Below, piece by piece: positions 1 to 7,706 of a stretch of DNA of 64,000 nucleotides; the first letter of the stretch is position 1; every line of letters starts with the position of its first letter. Source of the DNA: Lolliginicoccus lacisalsi (GTDB lineage Bacteria; Actinomycetota; Actinomycetes; Mycobacteriales; Mycobacteriaceae). Location of the stretch: contig NZ_JACYWE010000002.1 in the NCBI RefSeq assembly GCF_014841105.1, forward strand, positions 344,434 through 408,433, given 5' to 3'. Under the pieces are notes generated by a model, which saw only the letters and a program-made list of their open reading frames with translations, was not told the origin of the DNA and did no database searches. Made by a program: the position numbers and the translations under genes.

Positions 1-1
1 C

Positions 2-484
2 AATGACAACGCCGACGATGCACCAGCCACCTCCAACGGCGAGCGGCCCGCCCCCAGGCAGGCCGAGCAACTCGACCTCGAGGCGCAGGAACCCAGCCAG
101 GTCAGCGTGCAGGTCTCGAACGGTTCGCGCACCCTTGGCATCGCTGGGAGCGCAGCGAGCGCTCTCGCCGGGCATGGCTTCCAGATCTACAGCGTTGGCG
201 ACCACTCGCGCGTGCTCAACCAGACCGTGATCCGCTACTCGGCGGGCAACGAGGCCGAGGCCGCGACCCTAGCGTCCTCCTTCCCTGGGGCGATCCTGCA
301 GGAACGCCGCGGGCTCGGCAGCATCGGCGAGGTCATCCTGGGCACCGACTTCGAGGCTTCGGTCTCGTCGCCGACGAGCCCCGGTGCCACCGTGTCGATC
401 ATGGAGGACGGTGTGGTCGTGCCGCAGGTGGCGCTGCCCGAGGATCTCTCCGTCACCAACGCTGGCGACCTTTCCTGCACGTGA
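2..484 (+). CDS. LytR_C-domain envelope protein (3' part)
   Basis: This reading frame is open from the left edge, so the gene starts outside the window. The visible 160 residues begin with a low-complexity polar linker (Asn, Asp, Pro, Glu rich, about residues 1-34). A LytR C-terminal-like domain follows: VQVSNGSRTLGIAGSAAS, a second strand around FQIYSVGD and the ending GSIGEVILGTDFE. This domain ends many LytR-CpsA-Psr ligases, which attach arabinogalactan to peptidoglycan in mycolic-acid bacteria. The neighbour is phoU, as for M. tuberculosis Rv0822c and phoY2, which supports an Rv0822c-type protein. The LCP catalytic domain itself is not visible, so a stand-alone LytR_C protein remains possible. 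Confidence 0.7.
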   Translation, partial: NDNADDAPATSNGERPAPRQAEQLDLEAQEPSQVSVQVSNGSRTLGIAGSAASALAGHGFQIYSVGDHSRVLNQTVIRYSAGNEAEAATLASSFPGAILQERRGLGSIGEVILGTDFEASVSSPTSPGATVSIMEDGVVVPQVALPEDLSVTNAGDLSCT

Positions 485-547
485 ATTCACGCGTCGTTCA
501 ACGCGCGCGAATGACGATTCCCACTCGGCAACGTAGGCTAAGTCACC

Positions 548-1201
548 ATGCGAGCTGCCTACACCGAGAAGATCGCCGACCTGTCGTTCTCCCTCGCCAC
601 GATGTGCCGACAGGCCGATGCGGCGATGGCTTCGGCCACCCAGGCGTTGCTGCAGGCCGATCTCGCGATCGCCGAGAAGGTCATCTCCGACCACGACGAG
701 CTTGATGCGATGCGCGCCTCGTGCGAGGAGAAGGCGTTCGCGCTCCTCGCCCTCCAGGCGCCCGTGGCCGGGGACCTTCGCTCCGTGGTCTCTGGCATCC
801 AAGCCGTCAACGACCTTGATCGGATGGGGCGCCTCGCCCTCCACGTCGCGAAGATCACCCGGCGGCGCCACCCCAAGCAGGCGCTCCCGGAGGAGGTCAA
901 GGCGTACTTCGCTGAGATGGGCCGCGTGGCCGCGCACCTCGCCAAGGGTGCCGCGGAGGTGCTGGAGAACCACGATGCCGAGCAGGCGCTGCAACTGCTC
1001 GACGAGGACGATGCCATGGACGACCTGCACCGTCACCTGTTCAGCGTGCTCATGGATCGCGAGTGGAAGCACGGCGTGGCCGCGGCCGTCGATGTCACGC
1101 TGCTCGGTCGCTACTACGAGCGATTCGCCGACCACTCCGTCGAGGTTGCCCGCAAGGTCATCTATCTCGTGACGGGAAAGATCCCGGAGGACGCGGTCTA
1201 G
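548..1201 (+). CDS. phoU: PhoU-type phosphate transport regulator
   Basis: A 217-residue all-helical protein with two PhoU repeats. The first carries [18 protein letters not shown] and the second [20 protein letters not shown]; the acidic clusters in these helices bind metal in family members. PhoU proteins damp PstSCAB phosphate uptake and signal to the phosphate two-component system; the mycobacterial homologues are PhoY1 and PhoY2. No pst genes are visible in the window. The ATG at 548 follows a TAGGCT -10-like element at 534-539 by 8 nt, with no clear Shine-Dalgarno, so the transcript may be leaderless or nearly so. The length is normal for the family. Confidence 0.92.
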   Translation: MRAAYTEKIADLSFSLATMCRQADAAMASATQALLQADLAIAEKVISDHDELDAMRASCEEKAFALLALQAPVAGDLRSVVSGIQAVNDLDRMGRLALHVAKITRRRHPKQALPEEVKAYFAEMGRVAAHLAKGAAEVLENHDAEQALQLLDEDDAMDDLHRHLFSVLMDREWKHGVAAAVDVTLLGRYYERFADHSVEVARKVIYLVTGKIPEDAV

Positions 1202-1232
1202 CACGCCCTTCATCTAGCCAGGGGCGCTGCGT

Positions 1233-2141
1233 CTAGCCGAGGGTGTAGGCCACGTCGGTGAAGAACCGCTCGAAGCCCAGGCCCTCATACGTGCGCAGGG
1301 CTGCCGTGTTATCCGACTCGACGTAGAGAATGACCGCGGCCAGCCCCTGGTCCTGCAAGTAGCGCAGGCCCTCGAGAGTGAGCGAGCGCCCGACGCCACG
1401 CCCGTGCGCGTCGGGATCCACCCCGACGATGTACACCTCGCCCTTCGCTGGCTCCGTGGCATCCGCGGGGTGCACCTTGGTCCAGTGGAAACCCAGCAGC
1501 CGAGCAGGATCGTCCTCATCAACGGCCAGCAGCAGGCCGCGCGGATCGAACCACGGCAAGCCGCGGCGCTCCTGCACATCATTGGTCGTCCAGCCGCCCT
1601 GCTCGGGATGCCAGGCGAATGCCGCGTTGTTGACCCGAACGATCTCGCTGTCCAGGGCCTGGGCGTCGGCGCCCAGATCGGCGTACGTGGTGATCCGGGC
1701 CCCCTCGAGCGGCGCCGGATCGGGCAACGGCTGCGCACCCTGGCCGAGCGGGCGCCGCATCTGCAGCAGCTCCCGGGTGCGCGCGAGTCCCCGGACCCCG
1801 GCCATCGCCCGGGCCGCGGCAAGATCGCCATGCGACCACACCTGGGCGCCCGTTCCCGTGATCGCGCGAATGGCCGAGAGCAACTTGCTGCCCACGCCGC
1901 GCCGCCGCTCCCCCGGATGCACCACGAGCTCGACGTTGGCCGTGCCGTTCTCCCAGCGCACGGGGGCAACCCCCACGACCGCGCCGTCGTCGACAACCGC
2001 GACGTTTCGTGATTCGATCTCCCCCGCGAGCGCGCGCAGCCCCTGCTCGGAGACCGGATCGACTTGATCGTGATCCCGCGCCGCCCCGAGCATCGCGGCC
2101 ACCTCGGCCTCGCGGTCCTGGTCGAGCGGCACGATCTCCAT
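1233..2141 (-). CDS. mshD: Mycothiol synthase (acetyltransferase)
   Basis: This 302-residue protein has two tandem GNAT domains. The N-terminal one has VVHPGERRRGVGSKLL as its acetyl-CoA loop; the C-terminal one has GVDPDAHGRGVGRSLT and ends with the family's YESLGFE-like segment (YEGLGFERFFTDVAYTLG). MshD acetylates Cys-GlcN-Ins, the last step in making mycothiol, the main low-molecular-weight thiol of actinobacteria, in the cytoplasm. I chose the ATG at 2141: a longer frame upstream would overlap the regulator gene, whose stop is 13 nt away, and GTGAGG lies just before it. Its position beside the Rv0818-type regulator matches M. tuberculosis Rv0819. It ends 31 nt from phoU, convergently. 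Confidence 0.93.
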   Translation of the reverse strand: MEIVPLDQDREAEVAAMLGAARDHDQVDPVSEQGLRALAGEIESRNVAVVDDGAVVGVAPVRWENGTANVELVVHPGERRRGVGSKLLSAIRAITGTGAQVWSHGDLAAARAMAGVRGLARTRELLQMRRPLGQGAQPLPDPAPLEGARITTYADLGADAQALDSEIVRVNNAAFAWHPEQGGWTTNDVQERRGLPWFDPRGLLLAVDEDDPARLLGFHWTKVHPADATEPAKGEVYIVGVDPDAHGRGVGRSLTLEGLRYLQDQGLAAVILYVESDNTAALRTYEGLGFERFFTDVAYTLG

Positions 2142-2154
2142 CAGCGGCACTGCC

Positions 2155-2919
2155 TCACTGGTCCTCGTTGGTCGCTTCGTCGTCTGCCGCGCCCGGGTCG
2201 TCGTCGGCCGCGCGGGCGCTGGCGCTCGCATCCTGCGCCGCCTTGCTCGCCTTGGTCGGCCGCACTGCCTTGTAGCCGACGTTGCGCACCGTGCCGATCA
2301 ACGACTCGTACTCGGCACCGAGCTTGGCGCGCAGGCGCCGGACATGCACATCGACGGTTCGGGTACCGCCGAAGAAGTCGTAGCCCCATACCTCCTGGAG
2401 CAGCTGCGCGCGCGTGAATACCCGGCCGGCATTGACCACCAGGTACTTGAGGAGCTCGAACTCCTTGTAGGTGAGGTCCAGCGGCCTGCCCCGGAGGCGC
2501 GCCGTGTAGGTGCCCTCGTCGATGATCAGATCGCCCAGGGTGACCATCCCGGTCTCCTCCTCGGGCGCCTGCATCGTCGTTCGGCCCACTAGCAGCCGCA
2601 AGCGCGCGTCCAGCTCCGCCGGGCCCGTCCCGGGGAGCAGGATGTCCTGGCTCCCCCAATCGGAGCTCACGGCGACCAGGCCGCCCTCGTTGAGCACCGC
2701 GACCACCGGTACCGAGGCGCCCGTGTTCGCGAGGATCCGGCACAGTCCCCGCGCCGAGGCAAGGTCACTGCGCGCGTCGACGAGCGCCACGTCCGCGTTG
2801 CTCGTCTCCAGCAAGGACGACACATCGGCCGCCGCGGGCCGGACCGTATGGGGCAGTAGAGCCAAGGACGGCAGGACCGCTTCCGGGTTTGGATCGGCCG
2901 TCAGCAAGAGCAGCTCCAC
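2155..2919 (-). CDS. GlnR/Rv0818-type winged-helix response regulator
   Basis: An OmpR-family regulator of 254 residues. The N-terminal receiver-like domain (about residues 1-115) is atypical; [10 protein letters not shown] is the only obvious aspartate segment. The C-terminal winged helix (about 130-225) contains [19 protein letters not shown] and [14 protein letters not shown]. The tail is acidic and Ala/Asp rich. Members of this group (GlnR, Rv0818) act without classical phosphorylation and control nitrogen or related metabolism; the target here is unknown. I chose GTG at 2919 because GGAAAGGGG precedes it and the product then has the family length. mshD follows 13 nt downstream on the same strand, so the two are probably co-transcribed. 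Confidence 0.8.
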   Translation of the reverse strand: MELLLLTADPNPEAVLPSLALLPHTVRPAAADVSSLLETSNADVALVDARSDLASARGLCRILANTGASVPVVAVLNEGGLVAVSSDWGSQDILLPGTGPAELDARLRLLVGRTTMQAPEEETGMVTLGDLIIDEGTYTARLRGRPLDLTYKEFELLKYLVVNAGRVFTRAQLLQEVWGYDFFGGTRTVDVHVRRLRAKLGAEYESLIGTVRNVGYKAVRPTKASKAAQDASASARAADDDPGAADDEATNEDQ

Positions 2920-3065
2920 GCCGTCCCCTTTCCTCTCTCCACTGGTAGCCAGCAGTCCGATCGTGTCCGGCCACGAGGCATGAACATCGCTCGAACCCAC
3001 ACAGACTAACGCGTCAGTCTCACAGTACGGACGTTGTACCGCCCGGTGTCAGTAACAATAAGGGA

Positions 3066-3863
3066 GTGCGCAAGTTGATCCTAGGTGTCCTCGTCCTCCT
3101 CGCCGCTGCCATCCTCGCCGAGCTCGGCACCGCAGCGTATACCGAGCACAGGATCTCCCGTGCCCTGCGCGACAGCGCCCAGCTCGACTCCGATCCACAC
3201 GTCATCCTGCGGGGATTCCCGGTGCTCCCGCAGATCATCACCGGCGAGTACGACAAGATCGACATCCAGGTCGAGCGGGTGCCCACCGACTACGCCGGGC
3301 GTGTCTCGCTGGAGGCCGCCCTCACCGGTGCGCGGATCACCCCGGGCCGCTGGTACCAGCAGCGCATCACCGCCCTCGCCGCCGACGAGCTGACCGGCCG
3401 GGTGGTCATGGGACAGACCGAGCTCGGACGCCGCTTCGACCTTCCCGACCTGCGGCTCTCCTTCTTCCCCGTGACGTTCATCGACGCGTTCGACGCCGCC
3501 ACCGAGGAGGTCATCAACCGCTTCCGCCCCGTCATGCTCACCGCCACGCCACCTGAGTCCATCGACGACGAGCCCGTCACCGTCGAGGCCCGCCTCCGCC
3601 TCGACGGCAATGTGCTCACCATCGAGCCCCTGCGCTTCTACAACGGCCCCTACCGCGACCGGGACATCCCCATCCCCGAGGAATTGCGCGAGCGAGCCCT
3701 GCGTTCCTTCAAGATGACCATGACCATTCCCGAGGTGCCCTTCAGCCAGCAGCCCGCCTACGCGTACCCGCAGGGCGGGCGCATCGTCGTCGAGGCTGCC
3801 GTCGAGAACGTCACGCTCGACCTCGACCACGACAGGGCATCGACCACGGCAGGACGGCCATGA
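3066..3863 (+). CDS. lmeA: LmeA-family (DUF2993) phospholipid-binding protein
   Basis: A 265-residue protein with an N-terminal signal or anchor (MRKLILGVLVLLAAAILAEL) and a DUF2993 body that includes DPHVILRGFPVLPQIITGEY, the usual start of the domain. In mycobacteria LmeA (Rv0817c, MSMEG_5785) binds phospholipid in the periplasm and is needed for lipomannan elongation. The thioredoxin gene overlaps the 3' end by 4 nt (ATGA), so the two are translationally coupled. The GTG at 3066 is preceded by AAGGGA, too close for a normal Shine-Dalgarno, and by AACAAT at 3054-3059, so it may be leaderless. Position next to an Rv0818-type gene and a thiX-type gene fits the assignment. Confidence 0.85.
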   Translation: MRKLILGVLVLLAAAILAELGTAAYTEHRISRALRDSAQLDSDPHVILRGFPVLPQIITGEYDKIDIQVERVPTDYAGRVSLEAALTGARITPGRWYQQRITALAADELTGRVVMGQTELGRRFDLPDLRLSFFPVTFIDAFDAATEEVINRFRPVMLTATPPESIDDEPVTVEARLRLDGNVLTIEPLRFYNGPYRDRDIPIPEELRERALRSFKMTMTIPEVPFSQQPAYAYPQGGRIVVEAAVENVTLDLDHDRASTTAGRP

Positions 3864-4294
3864 CCGGAATCATCATCCTCGGCAGCGCCACCGCGATCGC
3901 CACCGCGGTGGGGCTGCTCTGGCAGCGCCGGCACGGCAGCGTCATCGCGACCGGCCCCGCTACCCATGAGCGCGCGCCGCACCACGAGGGGCTCGCCGAG
4001 GCCGGAGTGCTCCCCGGCCACCCCACCGTCGTGCACTTCACCGCCGTCTGGTGCGGCCCGTGCGCGGCCGTGCGCCGGGTCATCGAGGACACCCTGCCGG
4101 AGTTCCCGGAGGTCACCCACATCGAGCTCGACATCGACGAGCACGCGCAGCTCGGCCGGGATCTCAGCATCCTCTCGCTACCTACCACGTTGCTGTTCGA
4201 TACCCACGGCCACCAGCGCTTTCGCATACCCGGAGTACCCACGCGAGAAGCGCTGTCCGAAGCGCTCGTCTCAGTAAGTGGACAGCAAGGCTGA
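3860..4294 (+). CDS. thiX: Membrane-tethered thioredoxin-fold protein (ThiX type)
   Basis: A 144-residue protein with an N-terminal hydrophobic segment (about residues 3-21) followed by a thioredoxin fold. The active site is W64-C65-G-P-C68 (TAVWCGPC) and the cis-proline loop is LSLPTTL near residue 115. It is probably anchored in the membrane; which side the domain faces is not clear from sequence. It would reduce or exchange disulfides. The start ATG overlaps the lmeA stop, and a cysteine/sulfur operon begins just downstream, the same order as Rv0816c and Rv0815c in M. tuberculosis. Confidence 0.88.
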   Translation: MTGIIILGSATAIATAVGLLWQRRHGSVIATGPATHERAPHHEGLAEAGVLPGHPTVVHFTAVWCGPCAAVRRVIEDTLPEFPEVTHIELDIDEHAQLGRDLSILSLPTTLLFDTHGHQRFRIPGVPTREALSEALVSVSGQQG

Positions 4295-4318
4295 CAAAAC
4301 GAGAGAGCGCGGTATGGT
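4291..4318 (+). promoter_or_regulatory. Promoter of the sulfur-transfer operon
   Basis: CTGACA at 4291-4296 and TATGGT at 4313-4318 are separated by 16 nt. The hexamer TATGGT fits the actinobacterial TANNNT -10. Exactly 7 nt lie between it and the GTG at 4326, so transcription would start on the leader peptide's start codon. The -35 overlaps the stop region of the thioredoxin gene. Confidence 0.65.
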
Positions 4319-4325
4319 GAGAAAC

Positions 4326-4412
4326 GTGCAGACCAACCATGAGCTCATGCTCACCCGACGCCGCACGGTAGACCTGTGCCGCCTCGGTGGTTGTTGTTGT
4401 CTCTGTTCCTGA
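4326..4412 (+). CDS. Leaderless poly-cysteine leader peptide
   Basis: A 28-codon reading frame that starts with GTG and ends RRRTVDLCRLGGCCCLCS followed by TGA. Five of the last eleven residues are cysteine, including a CCC run. Mycobacteria have such leaderless poly-Cys short reading frames upstream of sulfur genes; ribosome stalling at the Cys codons under cysteine shortage relieves attenuation (published for M. smegmatis and M. tuberculosis). Here it precedes DUF4395, a sulfurtransferase and DUF1416, one of the classic locations. An in-frame ATG at 4314 would require a longer mRNA and lies inside the -10, so GTG at 4326 is preferred. The frame is too short for most gene finders. Confidence 0.85.
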   Translation: MQTNHELMLTRRRTVDLCRLGGCCCLCS

Positions 4413-4451
4413 ACCGGAACAGCATGTGACGCCCTAGGCGCCGCTGTTCCG
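4403..4451 (+). promoter_or_regulatory. Cysteine attenuator with alternative hairpins
   Basis: CTGTTCC at 4403-4409, over the last codons of the leader peptide, can pair with GGAACAG at 4416-4422. The same strand, as CGGAACAGC (4415-4423), can instead pair with GCTGTTCCG at 4443-4451, with GCC-CTA-GGC inside the loop. The two pairings exclude each other. A ribosome stalled on the Cys codons would cover the first arm and let the second hairpin form, so ribosome position could select the structure. Which hairpin exposes or hides the DUF4395 ribosome site near 4520 cannot be told by eye. Confidence 0.6.
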
Positions 4452-4533
4452 CCACGCCCAGACGAATACCCGTCCAGGCCCATCGTTGACCCCGCGCCAC
4501 GCGCGGGCGAATCAACACCAGGAGCAGATCTTC

Positions 4534-4983
4534 ATGGCACTCACCCAGACCACACCCGGCATCGACGTGCGCGGTCCCCGCTTCTCCGCGTGGATCACCA
4601 CCGCCGTCCTCGCCATCGTTCTCGCCACCAACTGGTGGCCACTCCTCGCTGCCCAGGCCATCATCTTCGGCATCGGCGCCACCCGCGGCCCCCGGCACAC
4701 CCCCTCCGGGATGCTCTTTGGCCGCATCGTCGCGCCGCGCCTCGGCCCGGTCACCGAGCGAGAGCCCGCGGCACCGGTACAGTTCGCCCAGTTCGTCGGG
4801 CTCGTCTTTGCTGCCGCCGGACTCATCGCCTACCTCGCCGGCGCCGTCCTCGCCGCGCAGGTCCTCGTTGGGTTCGCGTTCGCCGCGGCGTTCCTCAACG
4901 CGGCATTCGGCATTTGCCTGGGCTGCCAGATCTACCCCCTCGCGGCACGCCTCGCCCCCACCGGGCGCGGAACCGCAGCGTAA
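4534..4983 (+). CDS. DUF4395 membrane protein
   Basis: A 149-residue integral membrane protein with about four hydrophobic segments (residues near 14-30, 33-45, 87-104 and 106-125). It contains the family's GPRHTPSG loop and a C-terminal GICLGCQIY with two cysteines three residues apart. DUF4395 proteins are repeatedly found beside sulfurtransferases and thioredoxins, and the cysteine pair suggests redox or sulfur handling in the membrane; this is inference. I chose ATG at 4534 because CAGGAG lies upstream; an upstream in-frame ATG at 4486 falls in the leader region. It is the first large gene of the attenuated operon. Confidence 0.85.
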   Translation: MALTQTTPGIDVRGPRFSAWITTAVLAIVLATNWWPLLAAQAIIFGIGATRGPRHTPSGMLFGRIVAPRLGPVTEREPAAPVQFAQFVGLVFAAAGLIAYLAGAVLAAQVLVGFAFAAAFLNAAFGICLGCQIYPLAARLAPTGRGTAA

Positions 4984-5016
4984 CCACCCGCGCACACCCC
5001 TCACGAAAGGAAACCC

Positions 5017-5856
5017 ATGGCTCGCTCCGACGTCCTGGTCACAGCTGACTGGGCCGAGCAGAACCTGAACCAGCCCAAGATCGTGTTCGTCGAGGTCGAC
5101 GAGGACACGTCGGCCTACGACGGAGGCCACATCGAGGGCGCCGTCAAGATCGACTGGAAGCAGGACCTGCAGGACCCCGTACGCCGCGACTTCGTCAACC
5201 AGGAGCAGTTCAACGCGCTGCTGTCCGAGAAGGGCATCGCCAACGAGGACACCGTCATCCTCTACGGCGGCAACAACAACTGGTTCGCCGCCTACGCCTA
5301 CTGGTACTTCAAGCTGTACGGCCACGAGGACGTCAAGCTCCTCGACGGCGGCCGCAAGAAGTGGGAGCTCGACGGGCGCCCCCTCGTCACCGAGGTCCCC
5401 CGCCGCGAGACCACCGACTACAAGGCGCAGCCGCAGGACGTCACCATCCGCGCCTTCCGCGACGAGGTCATCGCCGCGATCGGTGGCAAGAACCTCATCG
5501 ACGTGCGCTCGCCCGACGAGTTCTCCGGCAAGATCCTCGCCCCCGCGCACCTCCCCCAGGAGCAGTCGCAGCGCGCCGGCCACATCCCCACCGCCATCAA
5601 CGTGCCGTGGAGCAAGGCCGCCAACGAGGACGGCACCTTCAAGAGCGACGACGAGCTGCGCGACCTCTACAAGACCGAGGGCCTCGACGACGGCAAGGAC
5701 ATCATCGCCTACTGCCGCATCGGCGAGCGCTCCAGCCACACCTGGTTCGCGCTCCGCGAGCTCCTCGGCTACGACAATGTCAAGAACTACGACGGCAGCT
5801 GGACCGAATACGGCTCACTCGTCGGCGTACCGATCGAACTGGGAGCAGCAAAGTAA
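5017..5856 (+). CDS. cysA2: Thiosulfate/3-mercaptopyruvate sulfurtransferase
   Basis: Two rhodanese domains in 279 residues. The catalytic cysteine is C233 in AYCRIGERSSHT, the active loop of the CysA2/SseA group; the N-terminal domain is the inactive structural copy. It moves sulfane sulfur from thiosulfate or mercaptopyruvate to an acceptor thiol in the cytosol. AAAGGA precedes the ATG. The stop shares one base with the DUF1416 start (TAATG), so the two are coupled, as for cysA2-sseC2 in M. tuberculosis. The symbol follows that homologue; SseA is an alternative name. Confidence 0.9.
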   Translation: MARSDVLVTADWAEQNLNQPKIVFVEVDEDTSAYDGGHIEGAVKIDWKQDLQDPVRRDFVNQEQFNALLSEKGIANEDTVILYGGNNNWFAAYAYWYFKLYGHEDVKLLDGGRKKWELDGRPLVTEVPRRETTDYKAQPQDVTIRAFRDEVIAAIGGKNLIDVRSPDEFSGKILAPAHLPQEQSQRAGHIPTAINVPWSKAANEDGTFKSDDELRDLYKTEGLDDGKDIIAYCRIGERSSHTWFALRELLGYDNVKNYDGSWTEYGSLVGVPIELGAAK

Positions 5857-6161
5857 TGTGCGGAGCACCTGTACAGGGCCACAACCTGCCCTCCGGCGTT
5901 GACGCCGAGAAGGAAACAGTCATCACCGGCAAGGTCGTCAACCAGGACGGCACCGCGGTGGGCGGCGCCTACGTCCGCCTCCTCGACTCCACCGGCGAGT
6001 TCACCGCCGAGGTCGTCGCGTCCGGCAGCGGGGACTTCCGCTTCTTCGCCGCCCCCGGCAGCTGGACCGTGCGCGCCCTCTCCAACGCCGGCAACGGGCA
6101 GGCCACCGTCGCTCCCGAGAGCAACGGCGTCCACGAGGTGAACATCACCATCGGCGCATAG
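5856..6161 (+). CDS. sseC: DUF1416 sulfur-metabolism protein (SseC type)
   Basis: A 101-residue protein beginning MCGAPVQGHNLPSGVD, the typical DUF1416 start with an N-terminal cysteine, followed by a transthyretin-like beta-sandwich (VITGKVVNQDGTAVGGAYVR, GDFRFFAAPGSWTVRAL). It is always found downstream of the CysA-type sulfurtransferase in this group and is thought to help in sulfur transfer; its biochemistry is not established. The start overlaps the stop of the preceding gene by one base. It is the last gene of the poly-Cys-controlled operon. Confidence 0.88.
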   Translation: MCGAPVQGHNLPSGVDAEKETVITGKVVNQDGTAVGGAYVRLLDSTGEFTAEVVASGSGDFRFFAAPGSWTVRALSNAGNGQATVAPESNGVHEVNITIGA

Positions 6162-6243
6162 CAGCACCCAGCGCTAGCCACCTGCTAGCGCGCGCTAGCC
6201 ACCGGCGCAGCCATCTTTGGATGGCGACACCGGAACCAACGCT

Positions 6244-6272
6244 GGCCCGGACCGTCACGCACGGTCCGGGCC
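6244..6272. terminator. Stem-loop after the sulfur operon
   Basis: GGCCCGGACCGT at 6244-6255 and ACGGTCCGGGCC at 6261-6272 form a perfect 12-bp stem with a 5-nt loop, 82 nt after the DUF1416 stop. The stem is followed by AGTGTGCTGTTTTC, a weak T-run on the plus strand, so it is a plausible intrinsic terminator for the sulfur-transfer operon. Confidence 0.65.
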
Positions 6273-6314
6273 AGTGTGCTGTTTTCGGGGCTTTGGGGCC
6301 TTGGGGCCGGCCTC

Positions 6315-6429
6315 CCCCCGCTGTGGCTGGTCGGCTGGCTCGGGACGGCTTCCCCCGCTGTGGTTGGCCGGCTGGCTCGGGCTGGCCGCCCCCGCTGTGG
6401 TTGGCCGGCTGGCTGGCTCGGGCCGGCCT
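6315..6429. repeat. Three-unit 37-bp minisatellite
   Basis: Units at 6315-6351, 6352-6388 and 6389-6429 share CCCCCGCTGTGG followed by a GGCTGGCTCGGG segment. The third unit is 4 bp longer through an extra GGCT. The array is non-coding and lies between the sulfur operon and the nitrobindin operon. Confidence 0.85.
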
Positions 6430-6440
6430 CCCCCCGCGGT

Positions 6441-6481
6441 AGTGGAAACTTTTCCCGCTGGGAGGGGGAAAAGCTTCCACT
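6441..6481. repeat. 16-bp inverted repeat
   Basis: AGTGGAAACTTTTCCC (6441-6456) and GGGAAAAGCTTCCACT (6466-6481) pair with one mismatch around a 9-nt loop. There is no T-run after it, so it is not a textbook terminator. It resembles other long spacer palindromes in this window in size but not in sequence. Confidence 0.75.
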
Positions 6482-6734
6482 GAGAGAGCAGCACAGCGCC
6501 GCCAGCGCAGCACACGCACCGCGGCGGGCGCGCCCCTCCTGGCGCGCAATGCTCGTGTAGCCACCACCCACCACCGGCTGTTGCCACCCTTGCGCTTTCC
6601 AGCCATGCAAATACCCGTGGCAGCTCAGCGGGTTCCCTGGCAGCTGCGCGCCAAGGGTGGCACCTCAGCCAGTAGCGAAGCACCCCGCGCCCCCATTGAA
6701 CCAACCCCGCGTGGAAGGGCTCCGGGCGAGCCGA

Positions 6735-6740
6735 TAGAAT
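6735..6740 (+). promoter_or_regulatory. -10 element for leaderless transcript
   Basis: TAGAAT lies exactly 7 nt before the GTG at 6748. This spacing places the transcription start on the start codon. No convincing -35 is visible, which is common for actinobacterial promoters. Confidence 0.6.
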
Positions 6741-6747
6741 CACGGTC

Positions 6748-6855
6748 GTGGTGGTTTATATCTTCGAGGCCCTCCTGGTCCTGTCCAGCGTGCTGATCAC
6801 ATGGTTCGCCGTGTACGTGGTGTATCGCCTCGTCACGGACGAGCAGAAGCAGTGA
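6748..6855 (+). CDS. 35-residue single-span membrane peptide
   Basis: A GTG-started frame encoding a peptide with one strong hydrophobic segment ([20 protein letters not shown], about residues 5-24) and a charged tail ending TDEQKQ. Its stop overlaps the GTG of the nitrobindin-like gene by 4 nt (GTGA), so the two are translationally coupled. A TAGAAT -10 sits 7 nt upstream, suggesting a leaderless mRNA. The coupling, promoter and clean membrane segment argue that it is real. I do not recognise a named family. It may anchor or regulate the downstream protein. Confidence 0.7.
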   Translation: MVVYIFEALLVLSSVLITWFAVYVVYRLVTDEQKQ

Positions 6856-7631
6856 GTGACGCGCACAATTCGAGCGATGGCGGCGCCGCTCACGAGCCAG
6901 CTGGTCACGAGCCAGCCGCTCACGAGCCAGCTGGTCACGAGCCAGCTGGTCACGACCCAGCGGGCCTGAGCGCGGCGGCACAGGCTGACGGTTCCGGCAT
7001 AGCGCCGGCGCCGGGCAGCGGCAATGCCGCGGTCGAGGCCGCGGCGAAGCGCGCCCGGGAGACCGCTGCGCGCAATGTTCCGTCGCTGGGCGGCTTGCCC
7101 CTGCCCGCGGATACCGCCAACCTGCGCGAGGGCGAGAACCTCAACGATGCGTTGTTGGCGCTGATCCCGCTGGTGGGAGTGTGGCGAGGCACGGGCGAGG
7201 GCAATCACCCCGAATCTGGCGATTATCGCTTCGGCCAGGAGATCATCGTCGCCCACAACGGCGGCGAGTACCTGGCGTGGGATTCGCGCACGTGGGTGCT
7301 TGATGATGAGCAGAACTTCGTGGGGCCGGACCTGCGCGAGTCAGGCTTCTGGCGCGTGGCCGATCAGGATGGCGAGGAAGTCATCGAGCTGCTGCTGACC
7401 CACACCTCGGGCGTCGTGGAGCTGTACTACGGCGAGGCGTTGTCGCAGTCGTCGTGGGAGCTAGCCACTGATGTGGTGATCCGTTCGCAGTCGGCGGCCT
7501 TGATGGGCGGCGCGAAGCGCCTGTACGGGATCGTCGAGGGTGGCGATCTGGCGTACGTGGAGGAGCGCATCAACCCCGATGGGGAGCTGGTTCCACGCTT
7601 GTCCGCGCGCTTGCAGCGGTTCGTCGGCTAG
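6852..7631 (+). CDS. Nitrobindin-like (THAP4/FABP fold) protein
   Basis: A 259-residue protein. Residues about 14-38 form a repeat tail of HEPAG units. The C-terminal 160 residues are a nitrobindin beta-barrel: [23 protein letters not shown], and an ending [14 protein letters not shown]. True nitrobindins use a histidine in the last motif (PHL) to bind haem; here that position reads Arg (PRL). The same loss is noted for the M. tuberculosis homologue Rv0813c, which is annotated as nitrobindin-like. A haem role is therefore doubtful, and ligand binding is unknown. I chose GTG at 6852 because it overlaps the stop of the membrane peptide. Confidence 0.85.
   Translation: MSDAHNSSDGGAAHEPAGHEPAAHEPAGHEPAGHDPAGLSAAAQADGSGIAPAPGSGNAAVEAAAKRARETAARNVPSLGGLPLPADTANLREGENLNDALLALIPLVGVWRGTGEGNHPESGDYRFGQEIIVAHNGGEYLAWDSRTWVLDDEQNFVGPDLRESGFWRVADQDGEEVIELLLTHTSGVVELYYGEALSQSSWELATDVVIRSQSAALMGGAKRLYGIVEGGDLAYVEERINPDGELVPRLSARLQRFVG
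6891..6965 (+). repeat. Five 15-bp units encoding HEPAG
   Basis: Units of CACGAGCCAGCTGGT begin at 6891, 6906, 6921, 6936 and 6951. They encode [20 protein letters not shown] and HDPAG near the N-terminus of the nitrobindin-like protein. Multiples of three keep the frame, so the number of units may vary between strains. Confidence 0.9.
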
Positions 7632-7640
7632 AGCTCGCCC

Positions 7641-7706
7641 CCTCGCAGCTAGCCGCGCCCTGGCCGAGGGCGCAAGCACGCCCTCCCCTCGCAGCTAGCC
7701 GCGCCC
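7641..7706. repeat. 20-bp direct repeat at a convergent junction
   Basis: CCTCGCAGCTAGCCGCGCCC occurs at 7641-7660 and again at 7687-7706. The second copy covers the last codons and TAG stop of the minus-strand SDR; the first lies in the spacer after the nitrobindin gene. It looks like a small local duplication of a gene end. Confidence 0.8.

Larger units (their letters stand above)
6162..6747. other. Gene-free repeat-rich spacer
   Basis: I see no credible gene in these 586 bases; open frames on both strands follow the repeats and lack family features. From left to right it holds a CTAG-rich stretch (6170-6200, three GCTAGC-like motifs), a small GGCCCGGACCGT/ACGGTCCGGGCC palindrome (6244-6272), three 37-41-bp minisatellite units, a long inverted repeat, and the promoter of the small membrane peptide at its right end. 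Confidence 0.7.
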
